Source of the DNA: DASPHG01 sp035629775
GTDB taxonomy: Bacteria > Actinomycetota > Thermoleophilia > Solirubrobacterales > Thermoleophilaceae
Length of the DNA: 64,000 nt
Direction: 5' to 3'
Assembly: GCA_035629775.1 (NCBI GenBank)
Contig: DASPHG010000007.1
Location: 1-64,000, forward strand
Shown: positions 43,155 to 51,209 of the stretch, in pieces
Layout of the letters: every line of letters begins with the position of its first letter
How positions within the stretch are numbered: the first letter of the stretch is position 1
Program-made: the position numbers and the translations under genes
Notes under the pieces: generated by a model
The model's database searches: none
The model's input: the letters and a program-made list of their open reading frames with translations, nothing else
What the model was told of the DNA's origin: nothing

Positions 43155-44075
43155 CTACGAACGAGCGCGCGCGGCCAGGGCGCGCGCGGCTCTGAATGCG
43201 AGGTGGCCGACCGAGTCAAACGGCGCCTCGAGCCGACCGAGCTCGTGGGGATCGTCGCCGGCCCGGAGCGCCCGCTGCGCCGTCGAGAAGCCAAGCTCGA
43301 ATCCGGCCTCGCGCGCGGCGGCCGGCGTTCGGCTGTCGTAGTCGCCGTGCGGATACGCGACCGTCCGCAGCGCGCGTCCAGCCGCGGCCGCGAGCGCCTC
43401 GCGTCCCTCGGCCAGGGCGTTCGCGAGCTCCTCGTCGTCGAGTGACGGGAGCGGGTCGTGGCGCAGTGTGTGAAACCCGATCTCATGACCGGCCGCGGCG
43501 AGCGCGCCGACCTCGGAGGCGCGTAGGCCGTCGTCGGGCGATGGGGCGCCCGCCTCGCGCTCCAGTTGCTCTTCGAAGGCTCGGCGCTCGCCACGTGTCA
43601 TCGCCTTGACCCGGACGGCCGTCTCTTGCGCGGTGGGGGCGCCGCTCAACCTCTGCCACCAGAAGGCGCGCGGGCCGTGCAGGGTCGCCCCGCACAGGAA
43701 GAAGGTCGCGACCGCCCCGGCTTCGTCGAGTATCGGCTGCGCTGATTCGCGATGAGCGGCGAGATCGTCGTCGAACGTCAGCGCCAGGGGAAACCGCGCG
43801 AACCGCCGGCGCCGCGTGGCCGCAAGCGGCAAATCCGACGCCGGCACGAGGTCGTAGTGGCGGCTCAGGTAACGGATCTGGTCGCGGAACAGGTCCGTGC
43901 CCATCTGGGGCGCAAGCGACGTGCGCGGATCGTCCTGCGGATCGCCGATGCCGTGCCAGTAGAACGAGACCCCGGCCTTCATCGAGCTCAGCCGTAAGAG
44001 ACCGAGCATCACCGTCCCGAAAACCCGCGCAGCCAGGTCGGCGACTGCGTTGGCGGGCCGCGAGCCATTTCCCAT
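43155..44075 (-). CDS. Polysaccharide deacetylase (NodB homology)
   Basis: A 306 aa CE4-type deacetylase from ATG 44075 (GTG 44081 possible). Motif 1 is LALTFDDDLAAHRE, where the metal-site Asp pair is present but the usual TFDDG Gly is Asp. Motif 2 GHEIGFHTLRHDPL carries the H(S/T)xxH metal ligands, and VAYPHGDYDS is motif 3. No clear signal peptide is seen, although VFGTVMLGLLRLSS near the N-terminus could anchor it. It probably removes N- or O-acetyl groups from the polymer or from peptidoglycan. It is divergent from the Wzm gene, with starts 42 bp apart. Confidence 0.88.
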   Translation of the reverse strand: MGNGSRPANAVADLAARVFGTVMLGLLRLSSMKAGVSFYWHGIGDPQDDPRTSLAPQMGTDLFRDQIRYLSRHYDLVPASDLPLAATRRRRFARFPLALTFDDDLAAHRESAQPILDEAGAVATFFLCGATLHGPRAFWWQRLSGAPTAQETAVRVKAMTRGERRAFEEQLEREAGAPSPDDGLRASEVGALAAAGHEIGFHTLRHDPLPSLDDEELANALAEGREALAAAAGRALRTVAYPHGDYDSRTPAAAREAGFELGFSTAQRALRAGDDPHELGRLEAPFDSVGHLAFRAARALAARARS

Positions 44076-44116
44076 GCGCACATCGAAGCACTCTGGCGCG
44101 GCTAGCATCCGGCCCG

Positions 44117-44977
44117 ATGTCGTCCCCCACGCCCGAGCCCGCCACAGGGGGCGCGTCTCCTTCCTGGATCGAGAACCGGTCCACCGCCGGACGGCTGGTC
44201 CTCCCGAACATTCGGGAGTTGGTCCAGTACCGCGAGCTTGCGATCGTCCTCGCGGTTCGCGACATACAGGTCCGCTACAAGCAGACCTTCCTCGGAATCG
44301 GGTGGGCCGTTCTTCAGCCGCTGGCGACCACGGCCGCATTCACATTCGTGTTCAACCGGCTCGCGGGGCTCACCTCGGAGGGCGTCCCGTACGGGGTCTT
44401 CGTGCTCTCGGGCATGGTCGTGTGGACGCTCTTCTCCGCCGGAACGATGCGTGCCGCCGGCGCGCTCGTCGAGAACGAGTCGATCCTCACGAAGGTCTAC
44501 TTCCCCAGGCTGCTGTTATGCGTGTCGGCCGTGCTGCCGGGACTGGTCGACCTTGCGATCGGCCTGGTCCTGCTGGCCGTGCTCATGGCGGTGACAGGCG
44601 TCGGACCCGGTATCGAGGTGCTCGTAGCCCCGGCGGTAATCCTTGTCACGCTCGTATTCACGCTGGGGACCGGGACGCTGCTGGCAGCCATCAACGTCCG
44701 CTACCGGGACGTCGGGAACGCGATCCCCTTCGTCATGCAACTCTGGCTCTTCCTCAGCCCGGTCGCGTACTCGAGCACCCTCGCCGAGGGCGCCGCCGGT
44801 TGGCTCTACTACGTGAACCCGATGGCCGGGCTGGTCGAGACCTTCCGCTGGTCGGTGACCGGAGTGGATCCGCCCGGCGTCGAGAGCCTGATCGCCATCG
44901 GGCCGGCGATCGCGCTCTGTATCGGCGGGCTGATCGTGTTCGGCCGAACCGAACGTCGTTTCGCGGACGTGATCTGA
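44117..44977 (+). CDS. wzm: ABC-2 type polysaccharide export permease (Wzm-like)
   Basis: A 286 aa permease with six predicted helices. The amphipathic entry ELAIVLAVRDIQVRYKQTFL, then GIGWAVLQPLATTAAFTFVF, and the C-terminal WLYYVNPMAGLVETFRWSVT are diagnostic of the O-antigen/teichoic acid ABC-2 exporter family (Wzm/TagG). With the adjacent ATPase, 2 bp downstream, it forms a complete ABC exporter for an undecaprenyl-linked glycan finished in the cytoplasm. The symbol is by family, not by orthology. Confidence 0.92.
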   Translation: MSSPTPEPATGGASPSWIENRSTAGRLVLPNIRELVQYRELAIVLAVRDIQVRYKQTFLGIGWAVLQPLATTAAFTFVFNRLAGLTSEGVPYGVFVLSGMVVWTLFSAGTMRAAGALVENESILTKVYFPRLLLCVSAVLPGLVDLAIGLVLLAVLMAVTGVGPGIEVLVAPAVILVTLVFTLGTGTLLAAINVRYRDVGNAIPFVMQLWLFLSPVAYSSTLAEGAAGWLYYVNPMAGLVETFRWSVTGVDPPGVESLIAIGPAIALCIGGLIVFGRTERRFADVI

Positions 44978-44979
44978 CC

Positions 44980-46191
44980 GTGCGCGCGATCGAGGTCCAG
45001 GGAGTGGGCAAGCGCTACCGGCTCGGTCAGAGCGTGGTCACCCTCCGCGAGGCTCTTCCGGCAGTTCTGCGTCGTGGCCCGACGCGCGACCAAGACGAGC
45101 TCTGGGCGCTGCGCGACGTCGATCTCACGGTCGAAGAGGGCGAGACGCTGGGAATCGTCGGATCGAACGGAGCGGGCAAGAGCACGCTGCTGAAGATCCT
45201 GGCCCGGATCACCGAGCCCACGACGGGGGTGTCCCGGACGCGCGGCCGCGTGGGGGCGATGCTCGAGGTGGGCACTGGGTTCCATTACGAGCTGACCGGC
45301 AGGGAGAACATCTTCCTGAATGGGGCGATCCTCGGGCTGTCCCGCACCGAGGTTCGGGCGAGGATGGACGCGATCGTCGAATTCGCGGAGGTCGAGCGGT
45401 TTCTCGACACGCCGCTGAAGCGGTACTCGTCCGGCATGTGGCTGCGGCTGGCGTTTGCGATCGCTGCCGAGATCCAGCCCGAGATCATCGTCGTCGACGA
45501 GGTCCTCGCGGTCGGCGACTACGAGTTTCAGCAGCGGTGTCTCGGACGAATGTCGGAGATGCACGACAGCGGCCGCACCGTCCTGTTCGTCACGCACGAC
45601 AGCGGCATGATGGCTCGCCTCTGCTCCCGCGTCATGTGGCTCGACCACGGGCGCGTGATCGCGGACGGGCCGACGCAGGAGGTGCTCGGCGCGTACCTGC
45701 GCAAGGGAGGCGCCACCGGCGCCGAGGCGGAGCTCGAGCTGGCGCCGGACGTCGACGTGGGGCCCATCCGGGTCGGCGTCGCCGGGCCCGACGGCCAGGC
45801 CCCGGTGCGCGGCGAGCCACTCCGCTTCGAGGTCACGCTGGAGGCGCGCCGCCCGGCGCGCGGCTACAACCTCGCCGTCTTCCTCGTCGGTGACGACGGC
45901 ACCCGCCTGCTCCACGAGGGATGGACCGACACGGAAGACTCGATCCTGTCGTTCGAACCCGGCCTCACCACAGTGAGCGTCACGGTCCCGCCGCTGTTCA
46001 CCCCCGGCAGCTACGCGGCGATCCTGTGGTTCGGGACGAGCTACGGGGTGACGCAATTCGAACGCGAGGTGCTCCACTTCCAGATCGAGCCGCGCATCGA
46101 CGACAAGGCGGAGAGCCTGCGGCGAGCGCGGCTCGTCCAGCCCGAGGTGAGCTGGACGATCGATAGGCCGGGACCATTGGAGGGCGTGTGA
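44980..46191 (+). CDS. wzt: ABC polysaccharide export ATPase (Wzt-like) with C-terminal carbohydrate-binding domain
   Basis: A 403 aa protein from GTG 44980, 2 nt after the permease stop. The ABC domain (about 1-240) has Walker A GSNGAGKST, signature YSSGMWLRLAFA (the YSSGM variant normal for Wzt/TagH), Walker B EIIVVDEVLAVGD and the switch His in VTHD. Residues from about 250 form a beta-sandwich like the Wzt C-domain (LRFEVTLEARRPARGYNLAV, TPGSYAAILWFGTS). That domain in known Wzt proteins recognises a terminal modification of the O-antigen, which would fit the methyltransferase in this locus. Confidence 0.94.
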   Translation: MRAIEVQGVGKRYRLGQSVVTLREALPAVLRRGPTRDQDELWALRDVDLTVEEGETLGIVGSNGAGKSTLLKILARITEPTTGVSRTRGRVGAMLEVGTGFHYELTGRENIFLNGAILGLSRTEVRARMDAIVEFAEVERFLDTPLKRYSSGMWLRLAFAIAAEIQPEIIVVDEVLAVGDYEFQQRCLGRMSEMHDSGRTVLFVTHDSGMMARLCSRVMWLDHGRVIADGPTQEVLGAYLRKGGATGAEAELELAPDVDVGPIRVGVAGPDGQAPVRGEPLRFEVTLEARRPARGYNLAVFLVGDDGTRLLHEGWTDTEDSILSFEPGLTTVSVTVPPLFTPGSYAAILWFGTSYGVTQFEREVLHFQIEPRIDDKAESLRRARLVQPEVSWTIDRPGPLEGV

Positions 46192-47186
46192 GCGCGCCTA
46201 CCGTGTCCGTTGTCCTTCCGACGCGCAACCGGTCGAGCCTGGTGCGGGACGCCCTGAACACCGTCTTCAACCAGCGCGACTGCGAGTTCGAGGTGATCGT
46301 CGTCGACGAAGCGTCGACTGACGACACTCCGCGGGTGCTGGCCGAGTTCGACGATCCGCGCCTTCAGGTCATCCGGAATGAGCCGGCGCGCGGCGTCGCG
46401 CTCGCGCGGAACACTGCTGCCGAGGTCGCCCAGGGAGAGTGGATCGCGTTTCTCGACGACGACGACCTATGGGCGCCCGACCGCCTCCGCCGGCAGCTGG
46501 ATGTGGCCGACGCCGACGGCGGCGAGATTGCCTACTGCTCGAACATCCTGATCGACTCCGATCGAATACCGAGCGGTGTGGCACTGGCGCAGGACCCCGT
46601 GGTCGTCCACCGCAACCTCTACCTCGTGAACGCGCTGGGCGGCCCGTCGTCGGTGATGGTTCGCCGCGAGCGGTTCGACGAGGTCGGGGGCTTCGACCCC
46701 GCTTTCTCGGCCCTCGCGGACTGGGATCTCTGGCTGCGAGTCGGCGACCGCACCGACCGGTTCTCTGCCGTCGGTGATGCGCTGGTCGCATACACCGAGT
46801 ACGAGCACAACATGGTGGTCCGCGACCCGTCAGGAGTGCAGCGCGAGTACAACGCGCTCTTCGCGCGCCACGCCCCTCGCGCGCGCGAGCGTGGTTGGGA
46901 TGTGGACCGCCACGAGTTCTCACGTTGGATCGCGGGTGAACTGGTCCGGCACGGCTACCCGCGGGCGGCCGCGCAGTTCCACTTCTCGGTCGCGGTGACA
47001 CGGCTGCATCCGATGTTCGCGCTCAGGGCGCTGCGGGCGATGACCAGGCGGTCGCCGCTGTGGCTCAAGATCAGCGATGCTCGGGTGAGCCCGGATTGGC
47101 TCACCGCCTATCAGGCCGTGGAGCTGAGCCCCGAGCCGCGCCGCAAGCGCAAGGTGCCGCGACGCCGCCTCGGACGGCAGGGGTAG
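46188..47186 (+). CDS. GT2-family glycosyltransferase
   Basis: A 332 aa GT-A enzyme from GTG 46188, overlapping the ATPase stop by four bases. VSVVLPTRNRSSLVRDALNT, VIVVDEASTDDT, metal site WIAFLDDDDLWAPDR and acceptor loop FDPAFSALADWDLWLRVGDR. Layout and motifs closely match the GT2 at 24873. The C-terminal 60 residues are basic with no clear membrane helix. It completes a three-gene exporter module (Wzm-Wzt-GT2), so it may finish or cap the chain handled by the ABC transporter. Confidence 0.92.
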   Translation: MSAPTVSVVLPTRNRSSLVRDALNTVFNQRDCEFEVIVVDEASTDDTPRVLAEFDDPRLQVIRNEPARGVALARNTAAEVAQGEWIAFLDDDDLWAPDRLRRQLDVADADGGEIAYCSNILIDSDRIPSGVALAQDPVVVHRNLYLVNALGGPSSVMVRRERFDEVGGFDPAFSALADWDLWLRVGDRTDRFSAVGDALVAYTEYEHNMVVRDPSGVQREYNALFARHAPRARERGWDVDRHEFSRWIAGELVRHGYPRAAAQFHFSVAVTRLHPMFALRALRAMTRRSPLWLKISDARVSPDWLTAYQAVELSPEPRRKRKVPRRRLGRQG

Positions 47187-47192
47187 ATCGAC

Positions 47193-48743
47193 TCAGTAAG
47201 CGCCGCGCGTTGCGAACAGCGCCCGGGCAGTCCTGGCGAGGATCGAGATGTCCAACGCGAGCGACCAGTTCGTCAGGTACGCGGTGTCGATCCGGATCCG
47301 CTCCTCGAAGCTCATCGTCGAGCGGCCACTGATCTGCCAGTAGCCCGTCATGCCGGGCCGGAGCCCCTCGACGTCCCAATAACCCAGGATGAGGGCTTCC
47401 GACGAGTTGGGATCGAAAACGCGGTGCAGGTACCGCTCCCGCTGCTCTTTCTCCGTGATCGGCCGCGGGCCGACGAGCGACAGGTCGCCCAGAAGGACGT
47501 TGAGAAGCTGCGGAAGCTCATCGAGCGAGGTCTTCCGCAGGAAGCGGCCGACGCGCGTGGTGCGCGGGTCATCCCCGAGCTTCTGCGTGCGGTCGAATTC
47601 TGCGGCCTGGAGCGGGTGCTCCTCGAGCCAGTTCTCGAAGCGCTCGGCCGTCCACTTGGTGGACATCGTCCGGAACTTGAGCTGCATGAAGCGCCGCCCG
47701 CGGGGCCCGATCCGCTCGCCCCGGTAGAGCAGCGGGCGGCCGTCGGTCAGCACGACCGCGACCGCGATGGCGATGGCGATCGGGAGCAGCGCGATGAGCG
47801 TGAATCCGGCGACCGCTATGTCGACAGCGCGCTTGACGAACAGACGGGAGCGCGAAATTCGACGCGGGGGCAAGGCCACCACGGACATTCCCTCGAACAC
47901 GTTGATTCCGGCACTCGGACCGACGATCTCGAACAGGCGAGGCACGATGTCGACTTGGAGCTCCAGGTCGCGCAGCTGCCGGATGAGCTCCAGCTCGTCG
48001 TGGTGGCTCTGACTCGAGAACGCGACGATCGCCCGCTCGACCTCGTGGTCGCGAATGATGCGTGCGGTTTGTGCCGGCCCGCCCAGAACGGGAACTCGGT
48101 CGAGGTCATCGTCGAGCGGCCGCGGGTCATCATCGATCAGCCCCACGAGCCGCATCCCGTACTCGGGGTGGGTCAGGAGCTTTCGCGCCATCAGCTGCCC
48201 GATCACGCCGCCGCCGATGATCACGGTGTTCTGGACATAGTCGGGGCGCCGGCGCGCGATGACCCTGGCGCCCGAACGCGCGAGTGGGATCGTGACAAGC
48301 GCGATCGCCCAGGCGGCGATGGCGAGCTCGGGCGACGCGGCGCCCGTGAGCACGAGCACGGCGAGCGAGATGAAGGCGCCGGCGGTGACCGCATTGAAGA
48401 TCGCCGGCAAGTCGTCGATCGTCGTGTGGTCGGCACGCGTCTCGTCGCGCCCGTACAGGTCGCGCGAAGCGAGCAGCACCAGCATCATGGCGGCAGCGCC
48501 GAGGTATGCGAGCCACGACGCGCCGCCGGCGTCGGCGAAGGTGTTCGGCATCCAGGTTTCGACGAGGACGAACGTCAGCGCGAGCGCAAGCACGTCGCCG
48601 ATCAGGAGGGACCTGCGGATGAGGCCGCCCCTGCGCCGCAGCCGCTCCGGGGCCGAGCGGCGCTCGACCACGCGAAGGGTCCGCGGATCTACGGGCGCGC
48701 GGCCTTCCCGCGGCAGCAGCGCCCCATCCAAATGCGTACTCAT
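47193..48743 (-). CDS. Polyprenyl-phosphate sugar phosphotransferase (WbaP/CpsE type)
   Basis: A 516 aa initiating transferase from ATG 48743 with AAAGG 3 nt upstream. Four N-terminal helices (SLLIGDVLALALTFVLVETW onward), a Rossmann-like CoA-binding fold (NTVIIGGGVIGQLMARKLLT), a re-entrant helix (DIAVAGFTLIALLPIAIAIA) and the catalytic bacterial sugar transferase domain: QLKFRTMS, DELPQLLNVLLGDLSLVGPR and GLRPGMTGYWQISGRSTMSF. It transfers a sugar-1-phosphate (glucose or galactose in known enzymes) to undecaprenyl phosphate, the first step of repeat-unit assembly. It lies at the rplL-side edge of the locus, transcribed away from rplL. Confidence 0.95.
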   Translation of the reverse strand: MSTHLDGALLPREGRAPVDPRTLRVVERRSAPERLRRRGGLIRRSLLIGDVLALALTFVLVETWMPNTFADAGGASWLAYLGAAAMMLVLLASRDLYGRDETRADHTTIDDLPAIFNAVTAGAFISLAVLVLTGAASPELAIAAWAIALVTIPLARSGARVIARRRPDYVQNTVIIGGGVIGQLMARKLLTHPEYGMRLVGLIDDDPRPLDDDLDRVPVLGGPAQTARIIRDHEVERAIVAFSSQSHHDELELIRQLRDLELQVDIVPRLFEIVGPSAGINVFEGMSVVALPPRRISRSRLFVKRAVDIAVAGFTLIALLPIAIAIAVAVVLTDGRPLLYRGERIGPRGRRFMQLKFRTMSTKWTAERFENWLEEHPLQAAEFDRTQKLGDDPRTTRVGRFLRKTSLDELPQLLNVLLGDLSLVGPRPITEKEQRERYLHRVFDPNSSEALILGYWDVEGLRPGMTGYWQISGRSTMSFEERIRIDTAYLTNWSLALDISILARTARALFATRGAY

Positions 48744-49009
48744 CGACCTTTCACTCCGTGCGAGATCCATTCCTCTTGCGCATCCTTTCGCGAGTCCGTT
48801 CTACCAACCGTGCGCTGAAGTCAGAATGACGGCGGTACTCGCGAACCGCACCTGAACATTCGTCCATCTCTGCCCCTGACTCCTCGGGTCGTCCCCGTTA
48901 CGCACCCCTACAAACCAAAAACTAGTGCATGTTGCGCCATCTGGGTCGCACTTTTCGTTCGGGCTGGTGGAATCCCCAACTTCCGTCCGTAAGGTGAGTT
49001 CTACTTCCC
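48744..49009. other. Intergenic region between the sugar transferase and a small membrane-protein gene
   Basis: These 266 bp separate divergent genes and should hold promoters for both. The stretch 48900-48935 (CTACAAACCAAAAACTAGTG and flanks) is clearly richer in A/T than its surroundings. TAAGGT at about 48990-48995 resembles a -10 element for the plus-strand gene. I find no open reading frame or RNA gene I can support here. Confidence 0.4.
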
Positions 49010-49234
49010 ATGGTGCTCCTGATCGCTTCCGCGGTTGTCGTGATTTGGGTATCGACCGCTCTTTTCGCGGTGGCCCTCTGCCAGGCGGCCGCGGCTCAGG
49101 AGGGACGGGCTTGCCGGGTGCCACGTCGGCTCTCGAAGCGGAGACGCTCGGCGGCGGTACGCGCAGCGATCGAGTCCTCGACTCCTGCTCTCACGCTGGT
49201 GTCACGGCCTCCCACCAGCGGTCACCTGAACTGA
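49010..49234 (+). CDS. Small single-pass membrane protein
   Basis: A 74 aa protein from ATG 49010. An N-terminal helix VLLIASAVVVIWVSTALFAV is followed by LCQAAAAQEGRACR and a basic Ser/Thr/Pro tail. Its stop codon is directly followed by a strong bidirectional terminator, and a -10-like TAAGGT lies about 15 bp upstream, which together support a real short transcription unit. The helix plus Ala/Arg pattern resembles short membrane proteins found in related actinobacteria, but I cannot name a family. Confidence 0.55.
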   Translation: MVLLIASAVVVIWVSTALFAVALCQAAAAQEGRACRVPRRLSKRRRSAAVRAAIESSTPALTLVSRPPTSGHLN

Positions 49235-49259
49235 AAAGGGCCCCGGTTCGGGGCCCTTT
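49235..49259. terminator. Bidirectional intrinsic terminator
   Basis: AAAGGGCCCC (49235-49244) and GGGGCCCTTT (49250-49259) form a perfect 10-bp stem around GGTTC. T runs follow on both strands (TTT on plus; TTTT on minus, from 49237-49234). It ends the rplJL transcript, whose stop is at 49283, and the opposing small gene, whose stop is at 49232-49234. It insulates the ribosomal operon from the polysaccharide locus. Confidence 0.9.
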
Positions 49260-49282
49260 CCAATGCCGTATGGAACGTCGGG

Positions 49283-49672
49283 CTACTTCAGCTCGACGCT
49301 GCCGCCGGCCTCCTCGAGCTCGCCCTTGAGCTTCTCGGCCTCGTCGCGCTCGATGCCCTCCTTGACGGCCTTCGGGGCCTCGTCGACGACGGCCTTGGCC
49401 TCCTTCAGGCCCAGACCAGTCGCGGCGCGGACGACCTTGATCACCTGGATCTTCTTGTCGCCCGCCGCGGTGAGGACCACGTCGACCGTGGTGGACTCCT
49501 CCTCGCCGTCGCCGTCAGCGGCAGCTCCGCCGCCCGCAGCGGCCGGCGCGGCCGCGGCGACAGCGGTCGCCGAGACGCCGAACTCCTCCTCGAGCGCCTT
49601 GATGCGCTCGGATAGCTCGAGCACGGAAATGCCCTTCAGCTCGTCGATCCACTCCTGTGTGCTGGTGGCCAT
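49283..49672 (-). CDS. rplL: 50S ribosomal protein L7/L12
   Basis: A 129 aa stalk protein. N-terminal dimerisation region TQEWIDELKGISVLELSERI, Ala/Gly-rich hinge, and the conserved C-domain DKKIQVIKVVRAATGLGLKE, AKAVVDEAPKAVKEGIERDE that recruits translation GTPases. Its ATG abuts the rplJ stop (TAG then ATG). It is followed by a strong terminator, whereas in most bacteria transcription continues into rpoB. Confidence 0.98.
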   Translation of the reverse strand: MATSTQEWIDELKGISVLELSERIKALEEEFGVSATAVAAAAPAAAGGGAAADGDGEEESTTVDVVLTAAGDKKIQVIKVVRAATGLGLKEAKAVVDEAPKAVKEGIERDEAEKLKGELEEAGGSVELK

Positions 49673-50407
49673 CTAGCCCTCCTTTTCCTCGCCCTCGGAG
49701 GGCGCTTCCTCAGTTTCAGTTTCGGTTTCGGGTTCTGCAGGTGCCTCTTCCTCGGCGGTCTCGCCCTCTTCCTCGGCGGTCTCGCCCTCGGCAACCGGAT
49801 CGCCCGGTGCCTCCTCAGCGGGTGTCTCGGCGTCCTCGCCGGCATCCGGACCGTCCTCCGGCGGCGGCGGCTCCTCGTCCCCGCCGACCTTGCCCTCGGC
49901 CTGGATCTGGCCGAGCGCGATCGCGAGACCCGCGATCAGCTGGTTGAGGCCGCGCACGAGGCCCGTGATCGGCGACGCCAACACCCCGACCATCTGGCCG
50001 TGGAGCACGTCGATCGCGGGCAGCCGGGCGAGCGACTCGATCTGCTCGATCGTGAGCGCCTCGCCGCTCATCACGCCGCCCTTGAACTCGAGCACCTCGT
50101 TCGCGCGGCGGAACTGCGACAGCGCCTTGGCGGCCATCGCCACGTCGCCCTCGGCGGACACAAACGTGAATGCCGTCGGGCCCTCGAGCAGCTCCTTGAG
50201 GGTGTCGGCTCCGGCCTCGTCGGCCGCGCGCTCGGTCAACGTGTTCTTGACGACGCTGAAGCGGGCCCCGGCCTCGATCAGCTTCGACCGGAGCTCGGCG
50301 GCCTGCGGCACGGAGATGCCGCGGTAGTCGACGGCGAAGACCGCCTCCGATTCCTTGATTGCGGTCGCGATCTCGGCGACGCGCTCAGCTTTTTGCTCTC
50401 GGTTCAA
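49673..50407 (-). CDS. rplJ: 50S ribosomal protein L10 with a long acidic C-terminal tail
   Basis: L10 anchors the L7/L12 stalk to 23S rRNA. It starts with TTG 50407 (CAGGAG upstream) and has 244 aa, about 70 more than usual. Residues 1-175 are ordinary L10 (VFAVDYRGISVPQAAELRSK, GVLASPITGLVRGLNQLIAG). From about residue 177 the sequence is a Pro/Glu/Ala tail with repeated Glu blocks, ending APSEGEEKEG. Because the stop abuts the rplL ATG in the normal way, the tail is a genuine extension, not a frameshift artefact. Effect on stalk copy number is unknown. Confidence 0.97.
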   Translation of the reverse strand: MNREQKAERVAEIATAIKESEAVFAVDYRGISVPQAAELRSKLIEAGARFSVVKNTLTERAADEAGADTLKELLEGPTAFTFVSAEGDVAMAAKALSQFRRANEVLEFKGGVMSGEALTIEQIESLARLPAIDVLHGQMVGVLASPITGLVRGLNQLIAGLAIALGQIQAEGKVGGDEEPPPPEDGPDAGEDAETPAEEAPGDPVAEGETAEEEGETAEEEAPAEPETETETEEAPSEGEEKEG

Positions 50408-50462
50408 TTCGGTCTCCTGCGCCGGACTTAACTTGCCGGCGGTCTCGGGTGACGTCGGCGGA

Positions 50463-51209
50463 TCAGGCTACAGCAGCCGCTTCCGCCTCGGATTCCGCTA
50501 TCTGGGCAGCGGTGATGTCGCGCGTGCGCGACGGGTCGACCCGGACCCCCGGGCCCATCGTCGTGGTCAGCGTGATCGTCCGCAGATAGCGGCCCTTGGC
50601 GGCCGCCGGCTTCGCGCGGACGATCTCGTCGATCACGGCCGCGTAGTTCTCGAGCAGCGCCTCCGCGGGGAAGTCCGTCTTGCCGAGGGTCAGGTGGAGG
50701 ATCGCCGAGCGGTCCGTGCGGTACTCGACCTTGCCGGCCTTCGATTCCTCGACCGCCTTCGCCACGTCCATGGTGACCGTGCCGACCTTCGGGTTCGGCA
50801 TCTTGCCCTGCGGGCCGAGGACCCGGCCGAGCTTGCCGACCACGGGCATCATGTCCGGCGTCGCGATCGCCACGTCGAAATCGGTCCAGTTCTCCTCCTC
50901 GATCCGCTTCGCGAGCTCGTCCGCGCCGACGTAGTCCGCGCCGGCCTGCTCGGCCTCGCGTGCTTTGTCGCCCTTGGCGAAGACGGCGATCTTGACCTCC
51001 TTGCCGAGCCCGTGCGGAAGCGCGAGCGTGCCGCGCAGCTGCTCGTCCGCGTGGCGGACGTTCAGGCCCGTGCGGATGTGCAGCTCGACCGTCTCCGCGA
51101 ACTTGGCCCGCTGGAAGTTCTTGACGAGCCGGATCGCCTCGTGCGGCTCGTACTCGTGCTCGCGATCGACGGTCGCGTACTTCTCCCGGTAGGTCTTGCC
51201 GCGCTTCAT
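50463..51209 (-). CDS. rplA: 50S ribosomal protein L1
   Basis: A 248 aa L1 stalk protein and probable autoregulator of its own operon. Signatures: NFQRAKFAETVELHIRTGLN, the long conserved PDMMPVVGKLGRVLGPQGKM (PNPKVGTV follows) and VEYRTDRSAILHLTLGKTDF. ATG 51209 overlaps the rplK stop by one base. A 53-bp gap precedes rplJ and holds a small GCCGG/CCGGC stem. Confidence 0.98.
   Translation of the reverse strand: MKRGKTYREKYATVDREHEYEPHEAIRLVKNFQRAKFAETVELHIRTGLNVRHADEQLRGTLALPHGLGKEVKIAVFAKGDKAREAEQAGADYVGADELAKRIEEENWTDFDVAIATPDMMPVVGKLGRVLGPQGKMPNPKVGTVTMDVAKAVEESKAGKVEYRTDRSAILHLTLGKTDFPAEALLENYAAVIDEIVRAKPAAAKGRYLRTITLTTTMGPGVRVDPSRTRDITAAQIAESEAEAAAVA

Noticed and set aside
49673..49880. 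Frameshift as the origin of the acidic L10 tail
   Set aside because: The tail frame ends in a stop that abuts the rplL ATG exactly as expected for coupled genes, and no alternative frame gives an L10-like ending.
50408..50462. A classical L10-binding leader before rplJ
   Set aside because: Only 53-55 nt separate rplA and rplJ. A GCCGG/CCGGC stem is present, but there is no room for the kink-turn and bulged hairpin known for L10 leaders.
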